Part shown: positions 54,500 to 63,402 of the stretch, one piece after another | How the letters are laid out: each line of letters opens with the position of its first letter | Numbering within the stretch: the stretch's first letter is position 1 | Source: Pseudomonas putida | Lineage (GTDB): Bacteria > Pseudomonadota > Gammaproteobacteria > Pseudomonadales > Pseudomonadaceae | Assembly: GCF_003228315.1 (NCBI RefSeq) | Contig: NZ_CP029693.1 | Location: 5,924,501-5,988,500 of the forward strand | Direction of reading: 5' to 3' | DNA: 64,000 nucleotides | The notes under the pieces: generated by a model | Seen by the model: only the letters and a program-made list of their open reading frames with translations | Told to the model about the DNA's origin: nothing | Database searches by the model: none | Translations under genes and position numbers: made by a program

Positions 54500-56494
54500 A
54501 TGGATAGAGTACGCATGTTTTTGCTGGCGTTGCCGCGACGACAAAAGCGGTTGATCCAGGTGGTAACGGACGTCGTTCTCGTCTGGGTTGCGCTGTGGAT
54601 GGCATTCATTGTGCGTTTAGGGATTGACGAAATGATCAATCCTTTCAAAGTCCATGTCTGGCTGTTCATCTGTGCTCCGATCATTGCGATCCCCCTGTTT
54701 GTCCGATTTGGCATGTACCGGGCGGTGATGCGGTATTTTGGCAATGATGCTCTGGTCGCCATTATCAAGGCGGTCAGCCTCTCATCATTGATCCTTGCGC
54801 TGGTGGTTTACTGGTATAGCAACCATGAAGCCGTGGTTCCTCGTTCGATCATTTTTAACTATTGGTGGCTTAGCTTGGTCATCATCGGTGGCTTGCGCCT
54901 GTGCATGCGCCAGTACTTCATGGGTGATTGGTTTAACGCTGCCCAGCACGTCCCTTTTACCAACCGCGATGACGGGCTGACCAAAGTGGCGATCTATGGC
55001 GCGGGTGTTGCTGGCAACCAGTTAGTGGCGGCCTTGAGGATGGGGCGCGCGATGCGTCCTGTCGCCTTTATCGATGATGATTCCAGCATTGCCGATCGCT
55101 CCATTTCTGGATTGCAGGTCTACAAGCCCAAGAATATTCAGCAGATGATCGATGTAACCGGTGCACAGGAAATTCTCCTCGCGTTGCCATCTTCCACTCG
55201 TGCGCGGCGTAGGGAAATTCTCAATCTGCTGGAAGGCTTTCCTTTACACGTGCGTAGCGTGCCCAATTTCACCGATCTCGCAAGTGGGCGGGTCAAAGTA
55301 GAGGATATTCAGGAGGTCGATATTGCCGATCTGCTTGGCCGCGATGCGGTACCGCCGCAATACGACCTTCTGGAACGGTGCATCAATGGTAAGACTGTAA
55401 TGGTGACCGGTGCTGGGGGCTCGATAGGCTCTGAATTGTGTCGACAAATATTTTCGTTGAACCCCTCCACACTTATTTTATTTGAGCATAGTGAGTTTAA
55501 CCTCTACAACATTCTTTCTGAGCTTGAGCAACGTGGACTTCGTGAGTCAATAAGTGTTCGCTTATTGCCGATACTGGGTTCCATCCGGCAGGCAGACAAG
55601 TTGCAGGATGTGATGAGGACCTGGAAAGTTGAAACTGTTTACCACGCCGCTGCTTATAAACATGTGCCAATGGTGGAACATAATATTGCTGAAGGCGTCT
55701 TGAATAACGTCATCGGAACATTGAATACCGCTCAAGCTGCCCTTAAATGTTGTGTCGCCAATTTTGTATTGATTTCCACCGACAAAGCGGTGCGTCCAAC
55801 CAACGTCATGGGTAGCACCAAACGATTGGCCGAACTGACATTGCAGGCTCTGAGTCGCGAAATTGCTCCAGTGTTGTTTGGCGACAAGGCTAATGTATCT
55901 CGAGTGAATAAAACCCGTTTTACCATGGTACGTTTTGGTAATGTTCTGGGGTCTTCCGGATCCGTTATTCCGCTTTTTCACAAGCAGATCAGATCTGGCG
56001 GTCCGCTGACAGTCACGCATCCGAAAATTACCCGCTATTTCATGACGATTCCCGAAGCTGCACAACTAGTAATCCAAGCAGGCTCCATGGGGCAGGGCGG
56101 GGATGTATTCGTACTGGACATGGGTGAACCGGTAAAGATTATCGAGTTGGCAGAGAAGATGATTCATCTTTCAGGCTTAAGCATTCGGTCGGAGAGAAAC
56201 CCTCAAGGGGACATATCCATAGAGTTCACTGGACTGCGTCCAGGCGAGAAACTCTACGAAGAGCTTTTGATCGGCGACAACGTGGCGGCAACTCAGCATC
56301 CAATGATTATGAGTGCCAACGAGGATCACTTGCCTTGGGATGTGCTCAAGGGGCGCCTGACGAACTTGATGAAAGCAGTTGAAAGTGATGATTACGCGCT
56401 CGTCCGCCAACTCCTGCGCGAAACGGTCAGCGGCTACACTCCTGACGGTGAAATCGTCGATTGGATCTACCAGCAACGTCGCCTCGAACCCTAA
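54500..56494 (+). CDS. wbpM: WbpM, membrane UDP-GlcNAc C4,6-dehydratase
   Basis: 664 residues from ATG 54500, matching the 665-residue P. aeruginosa WbpM; a TTG at 54485 is less likely. Four N-terminal helices (to ~residue 140), a Rossmann-like domain (~145-270), and the catalytic SDR domain with TGAGGSIGSELCRQI and DKAVRPTNVMGSTK. Here Met437 replaces the usual Tyr (Met437/Lys441), as in WbpM. It makes UDP-4-keto-6-deoxy-D-GlcNAc for UDP-D-QuiNAc/FucNAc. It closes the O-antigen cluster and is followed by comEA, as in P. aeruginosa. Confidence 0.96.
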   Translation: MDRVRMFLLALPRRQKRLIQVVTDVVLVWVALWMAFIVRLGIDEMINPFKVHVWLFICAPIIAIPLFVRFGMYRAVMRYFGNDALVAIIKAVSLSSLILALVVYWYSNHEAVVPRSIIFNYWWLSLVIIGGLRLCMRQYFMGDWFNAAQHVPFTNRDDGLTKVAIYGAGVAGNQLVAALRMGRAMRPVAFIDDDSSIADRSISGLQVYKPKNIQQMIDVTGAQEILLALPSSTRARRREILNLLEGFPLHVRSVPNFTDLASGRVKVEDIQEVDIADLLGRDAVPPQYDLLERCINGKTVMVTGAGGSIGSELCRQIFSLNPSTLILFEHSEFNLYNILSELEQRGLRESISVRLLPILGSIRQADKLQDVMRTWKVETVYHAAAYKHVPMVEHNIAEGVLNNVIGTLNTAQAALKCCVANFVLISTDKAVRPTNVMGSTKRLAELTLQALSREIAPVLFGDKANVSRVNKTRFTMVRFGNVLGSSGSVIPLFHKQIRSGGPLTVTHPKITRYFMTIPEAAQLVIQAGSMGQGGDVFVLDMGEPVKIIELAEKMIHLSGLSIRSERNPQGDISIEFTGLRPGEKLYEELLIGDNVAATQHPMIMSANEDHLPWDVLKGRLTNLMKAVESDDYALVRQLLRETVSGYTPDGEIVDWIYQQRRLEP

Positions 56495-56606
56495 TTGTTT
56501 CACATTTCGCAACAGACACGCTTTTGACAGGCTCCAGACACCGCCTAAGTTTGAGAGGCAGCTTCGGAAAAGCTGCTTCCTCAATCGATGTCATGGAGCT
56601 TCAATT

Positions 56607-56942
56607 ATGCGTAATGGCTTTCTCTCTTCTTTGGTTTTTGCCTTTCTCACAACAGCGTCAATGGCCTCCAATGGGGCGCCTGTGGCCAAGCCAGAAACTG
56701 GCAACGCTCCTCAGATGCAAGAAGTTTCTCCTAAGGTTGTGACCGACAAGATCGATCTCAATACCGCAGACGGACCAACTCTACAGCGCGAGTTGTCCGG
56801 CATAGGCGAAGCCAAGGCCAATGCAATTGTTGCGTACCGAGATATGAATGGACCCTTCGCATCGGTCGACGAATTGCTGGAAGTGAAAGGCATTGGCAAA
56901 GCGATCTTGGATCGTAATCGCGAGAAACTGGAAGTGAACTAA
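56607..56942 (+). CDS. ComEA-type helix-hairpin-helix protein
   Basis: 111 residues. Signal peptide (~1-22: MRNGFLSSLVFAFLTTASMASN), a short Pro/Ala-rich linker, then the ComEA DNA-binding domain IDLNTADGPTLQRELSGIGEAKANAIVAYRD...ELLEVKGIGKAIL with two HhH motifs (GIG..., KGIG...). Exported and likely to bind DNA in the periplasm, as in competence or DNA uptake. The ATG at 56607 follows GGAG by eight bases. The terminator follows. Confidence 0.92.
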   Translation: MRNGFLSSLVFAFLTTASMASNGAPVAKPETGNAPQMQEVSPKVVTDKIDLNTADGPTLQRELSGIGEAKANAIVAYRDMNGPFASVDELLEVKGIGKAILDRNREKLEVN

Positions 56943-56963
56943 GATCATTATTCAACACCAAGG

Positions 56964-56987
56964 GGCCGGTCATTGACCGGCCTTTTT
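56964..56987 (+). terminator. Rho-independent terminator after comEA
   Basis: GGCCGGT, loop CATTG, ACCGGCC and five T residues, 22 bases after the stop; it closes the wbpM-comEA end of the cluster. Confidence 0.9.
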
Positions 56988-57150
56988 CCATTCTGGCGCA
57001 CGCTCGGCACAGTTGCCTTTTGTCGGTATCAATAAAATTACGGCTATCATATGTTGGTTAAATTATGCCTATAATCAATTTGCTTCCGCCAAAGCGTTCT
57101 GAGATCCAGGCGCTGGGCGTTTCTTCGAGCATCCTTCCAGGAGCACAGCC

Positions 57151-57945
57151 ATGAATTCTGTTCAGTCCCAAGGTACGGCCCTCGTCACTGGTGCTTCTTC
57201 CGGAATCGGTGCGGTTTACGCGCAACGCTTGGCGGCACGTGGTTTTGATCTCTTGCTGGTAGCTCGCGATCAGCAGCGGCTGGACGAAGCGGCGAGCCAA
57301 CTGCGAACCGAATACGGTGTACAGGTCGAGGTGCTGAAGGCGGATCTGACGCAAAAGGATGACGTACTCAAACTCGAGCAGCGCCTGCGCGGCGATTCGA
57401 GTATCAGCCTGTTGCTCAATAATGCCGGTGTAGCGGCCGATGGCCTGTTGGCCAATGCCGATACCGACCAGCTCGAGCAAATGATTCAGTTGAATGTTAC
57501 TGCGGTCACTCGTTTGGCGTCGGCGGCAGCGGCGGGATTTGCCAAGGCTGGCCGGGGCACGATCATCAACATCGCATCGGTGGTGGCGTTGTTCCCTGAG
57601 CGCTTCAACGCAACCTACAGCGCTAGCAAGGCATATGTTCTCAGTCTCACCCAATCACTGAATGCCGAGCTCCAGGGCACTGGCGTCAAGGTCCAGGCTG
57701 TGTTGCCGGGCGTAACACGTACCGAAATCTGGGAGCGCTCGGGTATCGACGCTTCGCAAATTCCTGCGGACATGGTCATGGAAACAGGTGAGATGGTCGA
57801 CGCGGCGTTATCGGGTCTGGATCAAGGCGAGTTGGTCACCATCCCGTCGCTGCCGGATGCTGCCGATTGGAATGCATTCGTTGCGGCTCGTCATGTAATG
57901 GCGCCGAACCTTTCCAAAAGCAAAGCCGCCGCGCGCTACAAATGA
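57151..57945 (+). CDS. Short-chain dehydrogenase/reductase
   Basis: 264-residue classical SDR: TGASSGIGAVYAQRLAARGFDLLLVARD, NNAG, catalytic Ser in IINIASVVAL and YSASKAYVL. NADP preference is suggested by VARDQQRLDE after strand 2. It precedes a fabF-like gene by 30 bases; together they could modify acyl chains or polyketide-like chains. Substrate unknown. Confidence 0.88.
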   Translation: MNSVQSQGTALVTGASSGIGAVYAQRLAARGFDLLLVARDQQRLDEAASQLRTEYGVQVEVLKADLTQKDDVLKLEQRLRGDSSISLLLNNAGVAADGLLANADTDQLEQMIQLNVTAVTRLASAAAAGFAKAGRGTIINIASVVALFPERFNATYSASKAYVLSLTQSLNAELQGTGVKVQAVLPGVTRTEIWERSGIDASQIPADMVMETGEMVDAALSGLDQGELVTIPSLPDAADWNAFVAARHVMAPNLSKSKAAARYK

Positions 57946-57975
57946 AGCGAAAGAATCGGCAAGGGGTAATGCTGT

Positions 57976-59250
57976 ATGAATGATCGTCGAGTGGTTGTAA
58001 CAGGCATAGGCCTGGTGTCCCCGTTGGGTAGTGGTGTGGAAGCGGTGTGGGCACGCTTGTTGGCCGGGCGTTCCGGTATTAGAAACCTGCCGGACGCAGT
58101 AGTGGCCGACCTACCGGCCAGAGTCGGTGGTTCGGTGCCAACTTTGACAGACGATCCCGAAGCGGGGTTCGACCCGGACCGCGCCACACCACCCAAAGAA
58201 CAAAAGAAGATGGACCGCTTCATCCTGTTCGCCATGGAAGCGGCCCGTCAGGCGCTGGAGCAGGCTGGCTGGCAAGCGCAGACCACTGAAACCCAGGAGC
58301 GCACAGCGACCATCATCGGTTCCGGCGTGGGTGGTTTCGGTGCGATTGCCGATGCGGTGCGTACTACCGACACCCGTGGACCACGGCGTTTGTCGCCATT
58401 CACCATCCCATCCTTTCTGGTGAATCTGGCGGCGGGGCACGTGTCGATCCAGCATGGTTTCAAGGGCCCGTTGGGAGCACCGGTGACGGCGTGTGCCGCC
58501 GGGGTCCAGGCGATTGGCGATGCGGCGCGGCTGATTCGCGCCGGTGAGGCGGACATCGCAGTGTGTGGCGGCGCGGAAGCGGCAATCGATCGTGTCAGTC
58601 TTGCCGGCTTCGCTGCAGCAAGAGCCTTGTCCAGCGCTTACAACGAGACACCGGAGCGCGCTTCGCGCCCCTTTGACAGTGGTCGGGATGGCTTTGTCAT
58701 GGGGGAGGGCTCGGGCCTGTTGGTGATCGAGTCACTGGAACATGCCCTGGCTCGTGGCGCCACGCCCCTGGCAGAACTGGTCGGTTACGGCACCAGTGCC
58801 GACGCTTATCACCTGACCGCAGGCCCCGAGGATGGCAGCGGAGCGCGCCGGTCGATGTCGCTGGCTTTGGCTCAGGCGGGTGTTTCGCCGCAACAGGTTC
58901 AACATCTCAATGCCCACGCGACCTCGACGCCCGTCGGTGATCTGGGAGAGCTGGCGGCGATCAAGTCGCTGTTTGGTTCGAACAACTCAATCACAGTGAC
59001 ATCAACCAAATCGGCCACCGGTCATCTGCTCGGTGCGGCAGGGGGGATCGAAGCGATTTTCACACTGTTGGCGATCCGTGATCAGATCGTTCCAGCAACG
59101 CTTAACTTTGACAATCCGGACCCCGCTACCGAAGGGGTGGACATCGTTCACGGTCAAGCCAGGCCTATGGTCATCGAATACGCGTTATCCAATGGCTTCG
59201 GTTTCGGTGGGGTCAATGCCAGCGTTCTGTTCAAACGCTGGCAGGGTTAA
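57976..59250 (+). CDS. Beta-ketoacyl-ACP synthase II (FabF-type)
   Basis: 424 residues of the KAS family: catalytic Cys173 in PVTACAAGVQ, histidines in NAHATSTPVGD and KSATGHLLGAAGG, and NGFGFGGVNASVLF at the end. Elongates acyl-ACP with malonyl-ACP. Not adjacent to acpP/fabG, so it is a second, specialised copy rather than the housekeeping fabF. Convergent with the TetR gene; the stops overlap by four bases. Confidence 0.92.
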   Translation: MNDRRVVVTGIGLVSPLGSGVEAVWARLLAGRSGIRNLPDAVVADLPARVGGSVPTLTDDPEAGFDPDRATPPKEQKKMDRFILFAMEAARQALEQAGWQAQTTETQERTATIIGSGVGGFGAIADAVRTTDTRGPRRLSPFTIPSFLVNLAAGHVSIQHGFKGPLGAPVTACAAGVQAIGDAARLIRAGEADIAVCGGAEAAIDRVSLAGFAAARALSSAYNETPERASRPFDSGRDGFVMGEGSGLLVIESLEHALARGATPLAELVGYGTSADAYHLTAGPEDGSGARRSMSLALAQAGVSPQQVQHLNAHATSTPVGDLGELAAIKSLFGSNNSITVTSTKSATGHLLGAAGGIEAIFTLLAIRDQIVPATLNFDNPDPATEGVDIVHGQARPMVIEYALSNGFGFGGVNASVLFKRWQG

Positions 59251-59804
59251 TCCAAGTCTTTTTTAAGATGTTCGCGTGTGACGTCGAGTATGCGTTGGGC
59301 AAATTCAGCGTCGGCAACGCTGCGTGACAGAAGCACTGCGCCGGCCAGTGCAGCCATGATGACGATGCTGCGCTCGCCGGCGTTTTCGCCTTCAAGAGTA
59401 CTTTCGATCTGATCGAGTCTCGCCTTGAGTACAGCGTCGCTGGTTGGGCTCGGTTGGCCACGAAGGCCCAGTTCGGAGGAAATGGTCAACAGTGGGCAGC
59501 CCTCGTGAGGCGAAGTCTGGTGCCACTCGGAAAGATAAGTATCGATGAACGCTTCGAGGGGATGTTCCTCGGCGAAGATTTGCGCACACAAGCCGTCGAC
59601 CTGATCACAAGCAGCCTGCAGCGCCTTTTCCACCAATTCGTCCTTGGATTTGAAGTGCGAATAAAAGCCACCGTGAGTCAAGCCCAGTGCTTTCATCAAG
59701 GGTTGCAGGCCGGTCGCGCCGATGCCGTCACGGCGAAAACGCGCCGAAGCTTCCTTGATGATGCGTTGGTGGGTCTGGGCTTTGTGGTCCTGCGAGTAAC
59801 GCAT
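59247..59804 (-). CDS. TetR/AcrR-family transcriptional regulator
   Basis: 185 residues. N-terminal HTH (residues ~10-55: HQRIIKEASARFRRDGIGATGLQPLMKALGLTHGGFYSHFKSKDELVEKAL), followed by a helical ligand domain with WHQTSPHEGCPLLTISSELGLRG, as in the LmrA/YxaF-like TetR group. It reads toward the SDR-fabF pair, from which it is separated by no terminator; it may regulate that pair, but an operator was not identified. Confidence 0.9.
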   Translation of the reverse strand: MRYSQDHKAQTHQRIIKEASARFRRDGIGATGLQPLMKALGLTHGGFYSHFKSKDELVEKALQAACDQVDGLCAQIFAEEHPLEAFIDTYLSEWHQTSPHEGCPLLTISSELGLRGQPSPTSDAVLKARLDQIESTLEGENAGERSIVIMAALAGAVLLSRSVADAEFAQRILDVTREHLKKDLD

Positions 59805-60134
59805 CTGAATTCTCCAGCATCAATGCGCCATATTAACCAATGAAAATTGGATGGTGACTGTACTTCTACTTCTAAAAAGCACACAGATGCGTCGAATTTG
59901 TATGAAACGGCCGGATTAGTGGCGCGAATAGTGAGTACCCATTGCTTGGCGATTGTTGAGCAGTTCCCTGATGGAAAACGATCTGGTGGCTGTTTGCAAC
60001 GCTTCACTTAATACCATTCCTGAAGCCTTGCACCGTCTCGGGCACGAGGGCCTGACCCGCGCAGTGCTACCCCACGGTCTGACCGAGCTTGATGTGTACG
60101 TAACTGCTGAAGGATGCACAGGATCGTTAGCGGC
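59805..60134. other. 330-base gap, no gene supported
   Basis: Contains short frames in several registers without ribosome sites or family resemblance. It must hold the promoter of the TetR gene. A 9-bp stem hairpin (AGGATCGTT/AACGATCCT) at 60120-60145 overlaps the stop of the next gene. Confidence 0.6.
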
Positions 60135-60302
60135 TCAACGATCCTTTGCATCCTTCGCATCCGCTTCGGCATTGCGCTCGGCCACGCGTCGGCGTTGTTC
60201 ATCCGTCAACTCGACCTTGTTGGCGGTGTCCCGCAGCATCATCAATCCGCCAACGATCGAGCCGATTGCAACGATCAGTATCAACCAGGCATACCAAGGC
60301 AT
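60135..60302 (-). CDS. Small DUF2897-type membrane protein
   Basis: 55 residues: MPWYAWLILIVAIGSIVGGLMMLRD (one membrane helix) then a charged tail (VELTDEQRRRVAERNAEADAKDAKDR). GGAGAG precedes the ATG at 60300-60302; the longer frame to 60380 has no support. This matches the short DUF2897 proteins of Pseudomonas. Function unknown. Confidence 0.8.
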   Translation of the reverse strand: MPWYAWLILIVAIGSIVGGLMMLRDTANKVELTDEQRRRVAERNAEADAKDAKDR

Positions 60303-60452
60303 GGGACTCTCCTCAAGGACAGGCCGAGTGGCGGGGTCGCCAGTCGTACTTGCATACAGTATGGAGCGATTTGAGTTCACAGTGGTTCCATCCCGGGCCT
60401 TGTCACACTTACTCCATACATAAACCGGTGCTCTGACCCCTGATGAAAATTC

Positions 60453-61337
60453 TCATGGAAACGAGTCAGAGGCTTCACCTGCCAATTTGGCAAGGTACGC
60501 GCCATACCCTGTCTTGCCGAAGAGTCGGGCGCGCTCCAGTAGATGTTCGCGGCTGATCCATTGGTTGTCGTAGGCAATTTCCTCAAGGCACGCGACCTTC
60601 AAACCCTGACGGTGTTCGATGGTCTGAACATACTGAGAGGCTTCGAGCAGGCTGTCGTGGGTGCCGGTGTCGAGCCAGGCGAATCCGCGTCCGAAACGTT
60701 CGACGTGCAGATCACCACGTTTGAGATAGGCATTGCTGATGTCGGTGATTTCCAGCTCGCCGCGATGGGAAGGCTTCACGGTCCTGGCGATCTCAACCAC
60801 ATCGTTATCATAGAAATACAGACCCGTGACGGCATAGTTGGACTTAGGCTTTTCCGGTTTTTCTTCAATCGAGAGGGCACAGCCCTCGCTATCGAAATCA
60901 ATTACGCCGAAGCGCTCAGGGTCTTTGACCCAATAGCCGAACACGGTTGCGCCGGCAGCGCGTTTTGCGGCATTGCGTAACTGTTCGCCGAAGTGTTGTC
61001 CATGGAAGATGTTGTCGCCAAGGATCAGGCATACGGAGTCATTACCAATGAAGGTTTCACCAATCAGCAGCGCTTGGGCAATGCCGTCAGGCGATGGCTG
61101 TTCGGCATAGCTGAAGTTCACTCCAAACTGATGCCCGTCACCCAGCAGGCTGCGATATTGCGGCAGATCTCGCGGTGTGGAGATCAGCAGTATGTCTCTG
61201 ATGCCCGCCAGCATCAGGACTGAAATCGGGTAATAGATCATCGGCTTGTCATAGATCGGCAGCAGCTGTTTGGACACGCCGAGCGTGATCGGATGCAGAC
61301 GTGTGCCCGTGCCGCCAGCCAAAACAATACCTTTCAT
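60453..61337 (-). CDS. rmlA: Glucose-1-phosphate thymidylyltransferase
   Basis: 294 residues from the ATG at 61335-61337 (GGAG upstream; frame extends to 61415 without support). Nucleotidyltransferase start MKGIVLAGGTGTRLHPIT, KQLLPIYDKPMIYYP and LGDNIFHGQHF, EEKPEKPKS. It makes dTDP-glucose, entry to dTDP-L-rhamnose and related sugars. No rmlB, rmlC or rmlD is in the window apart from the decayed rmlB piece at 34.1 kb, so rmlA here is solitary. Confidence 0.96.
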   Translation of the reverse strand: MKGIVLAGGTGTRLHPITLGVSKQLLPIYDKPMIYYPISVLMLAGIRDILLISTPRDLPQYRSLLGDGHQFGVNFSYAEQPSPDGIAQALLIGETFIGNDSVCLILGDNIFHGQHFGEQLRNAAKRAAGATVFGYWVKDPERFGVIDFDSEGCALSIEEKPEKPKSNYAVTGLYFYDNDVVEIARTVKPSHRGELEITDISNAYLKRGDLHVERFGRGFAWLDTGTHDSLLEASQYVQTIEHRQGLKVACLEEIAYDNQWISREHLLERARLFGKTGYGAYLAKLAGEASDSFP

Positions 61338-61490
61338 GCGAGTAACTCCGAAGAATGGAGGGTGCCAGGTCGTGTCCTGGCCGGTCATGAACGAAGGTGG
61401 ATAGCTTGTTGGCAAGACGGCAATGGTGCAATGAATTATTGATCTGCATTGGGTCTTTCCCGCTCCTGTAACCCCGCCATAAACCCACTC

Positions 61491-61516
61491 TTTACGTTTT
61501 CTTTATACCCCGCCAT
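61491..61516 (+). promoter_or_regulatory. Candidate KdpE operator upstream of kdpF
   Basis: TTTACGTTTTCTTTATACCC followed by CGCC closely resembles the E. coli kdp promoter element (TTTATACTTTTTTTACACCCCGCC type) bound by phospho-KdpE, ~85 bases before kdpF. The match is judged by eye. Confidence 0.45.
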
Positions 61517-61599
61517 CCCCCTCGATCTCGCGCCTTTACGCCCTCCCTTCCGACAATAACCCCCACAAGCGGCAATCAGCCGTAACACGGAGATCTTCC

Positions 61600-61689
61600 A
61601 TGAGCGTTCTGGACGGAGTGTCGCTGCTGTTGGCAGTGGGGCTGTTCATTTATCTGTTGGTTGCGCTGTTGCGCGCGGACCGGAACTAG
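61600..61689 (+). CDS. kdpF: KdpF, small subunit of the Kdp potassium ATPase
   Basis: 29 residues, MSVLDGVSLLLAVGLFIYLLVALLRADRN written in part: one membrane helix with the family end LLRADRN. GGAG lies seven bases before the ATG, and kdpA starts 8 bases after the stop. KdpF stabilises the KdpFABC complex. Confidence 0.93.
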   Translation: MSVLDGVSLLLAVGLFIYLLVALLRADRN

Positions 61690-61697
61690 GAGCGGCT

Positions 61698-63392
61698 ATG
61701 CACAGTTATGACTATTGGCTGATCCTCGCGTTTTTCGCGGTGGTATTGGTCCCGGCGCCGTTTCTCGGGCGCTTCTATTACAAGGTGATGGAAGGGCAGC
61801 GCACCTGGCTGACGCCGATTCTCGGTCCGGTGGAGCGTGGCTGTTACCGCCTGGCCGGTGTCGATCCGCAGGCCGAACAGAGCTGGCAGAAGTACACCCT
61901 GGCCTTACTTGTTTTCAACCTCGCGGGCTTCCTGCTGCTGTTCGCGATCCTGTTGTTCCAGGACCACTTGCCACTGAACCCGCAAAACCTGCCGGGGCAG
62001 GAATGGACATTGGCGTTCAACACCGCCGTCAGTTTCATGACCAACACCAACTGGCAGGCCTACAGCGGCGAGGCATCACTGAGCTATCTGAGCCAGATGG
62101 TCGGCCTCACGGTGCAGAACTTCGTCAGCGCGGCCACCGGCCTCGCGGTGCTGGTGGCGTTGTGCCGTGGTATCGGTCGCAAGTCCACTCAATCACTGGG
62201 CAATTTCTGGGTCGACATGACCCGCGCCACCCTCTACGGCCTGTTGCCGATGTGCCTGCTGCTGGCGCTGTACCTGGTCTGGCAGGGCGTGCCGCAGACC
62301 TTCGCACAGTACGTGAACGCGGTGACCGTGCAGGGCGTCGATCAGGTGATCCCGCTGGGCCCGGCCGCCAGTCAGATTGCGATCAAGCAACTGGGCACCA
62401 ACGGTGGTGGATTCTTCGGTGTCAACTCGGCGCACCCGTTCGAGAACCCGACCGCCTGGGCCAATCTGTTCGAGCTGGCGTCGATCATCCTGATTCCCGT
62501 TGCGCTGGTGTTCACCTTCGGCCACTACGTCAAAGACCTGCGTCAGAGCCGCGCGATCATCGCCTGCATGCTGGCCTTGTTCCTGATTGGCGGCGCGACC
62601 TCGCTGTGGGCCGAATATCAGCCGAACCCGGCCCTGAACAACGTCGCCGTCGAGCAGACCGCGCCGCTGGAAGGCAAGGAAGCCCGGTTCGGCACCACCG
62701 CCACTGTGCTGTGGTCGGTGACCACCACCGCGGCATCGAACGGCTCGGTCAACGGCATGCACGACAGCCTCAACCCGCTCAGCGGCATGGTGGCGCTGGT
62801 CAACATGATGATCGGCGAAGTGATCTTCGGCGGCGTCGGCGCCGGGCTCTACGGCATGCTGCTCAACGTGCTGATCGCGGTGTTCCTCGCCGGCCTGATG
62901 ATCGGGCGTACCCCGGAATACCTCGGGAAGAAGCTGCAGGCCAAAGAAGTGCAGTTGCTGGTGGTGACCTTGATGGTCATGCCGATTGGCGTGCTGGTGC
63001 TGGGTGCGATTGCCGCGAGCCTGCCAGGCCCCGTGGCGTCGGTGAGCAACCCCGGTGCCCACGGTTTCAGCCAGTTGCTTTATGCATACACCTCGGCCAG
63101 CGCCAACAACGGTTCGGCGTTCGGCGGCTTCAGCGCCAACACACCGTTCCACAACCTGATGCTGGGCCTTGGCATGTTGATCGGTCGATTCGGTTACATC
63201 CTTCCGGTACTGGCCCTGGCCGGCAGCCTGGCGATGAAGAAAACCGCGCCGATCGGCCAGAACAGCTTCCCGACCCATGGCCCGCTGTTCGTGACATTGC
63301 TGACCGTGACCATTTTGCTGGTGGGCGGCCTGACCTTCTTGCCGACCCTGGCGTTGGGCCCGATTGCCGAACACTTGAGCATGGGCTTCTGA
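61698..63392 (+). CDS. kdpA: Potassium-transporting ATPase subunit KdpA
   Basis: 564 residues, about ten helices in a SKT/KcsA-like arrangement. Four pore loops are visible, among them NTNWQAYSGE, TNGGGFFGVNSAHPFENPTAW and ASANNGSAFGGF, forming the K+ selectivity filter. It binds and conducts K+ in the high-affinity Kdp pump, powered by KdpB. Confidence 0.98.
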   Translation: MHSYDYWLILAFFAVVLVPAPFLGRFYYKVMEGQRTWLTPILGPVERGCYRLAGVDPQAEQSWQKYTLALLVFNLAGFLLLFAILLFQDHLPLNPQNLPGQEWTLAFNTAVSFMTNTNWQAYSGEASLSYLSQMVGLTVQNFVSAATGLAVLVALCRGIGRKSTQSLGNFWVDMTRATLYGLLPMCLLLALYLVWQGVPQTFAQYVNAVTVQGVDQVIPLGPAASQIAIKQLGTNGGGFFGVNSAHPFENPTAWANLFELASIILIPVALVFTFGHYVKDLRQSRAIIACMLALFLIGGATSLWAEYQPNPALNNVAVEQTAPLEGKEARFGTTATVLWSVTTTAASNGSVNGMHDSLNPLSGMVALVNMMIGEVIFGGVGAGLYGMLLNVLIAVFLAGLMIGRTPEYLGKKLQAKEVQLLVVTLMVMPIGVLVLGAIAASLPGPVASVSNPGAHGFSQLLYAYTSASANNGSAFGGFSANTPFHNLMLGLGMLIGRFGYILPVLALAGSLAMKKTAPIGQNSFPTHGPLFVTLLTVTILLVGGLTFLPTLALGPIAEHLSMGF

Positions 63393-63402
63393 GGACTATT
63401 TG

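Noticed and set aside
59953..60423. 156-codon plus-strand frame over the DUF2897 gene
   Set aside because: Opposes a short gene with a good start site and membrane helix; no family resemblance of its own.
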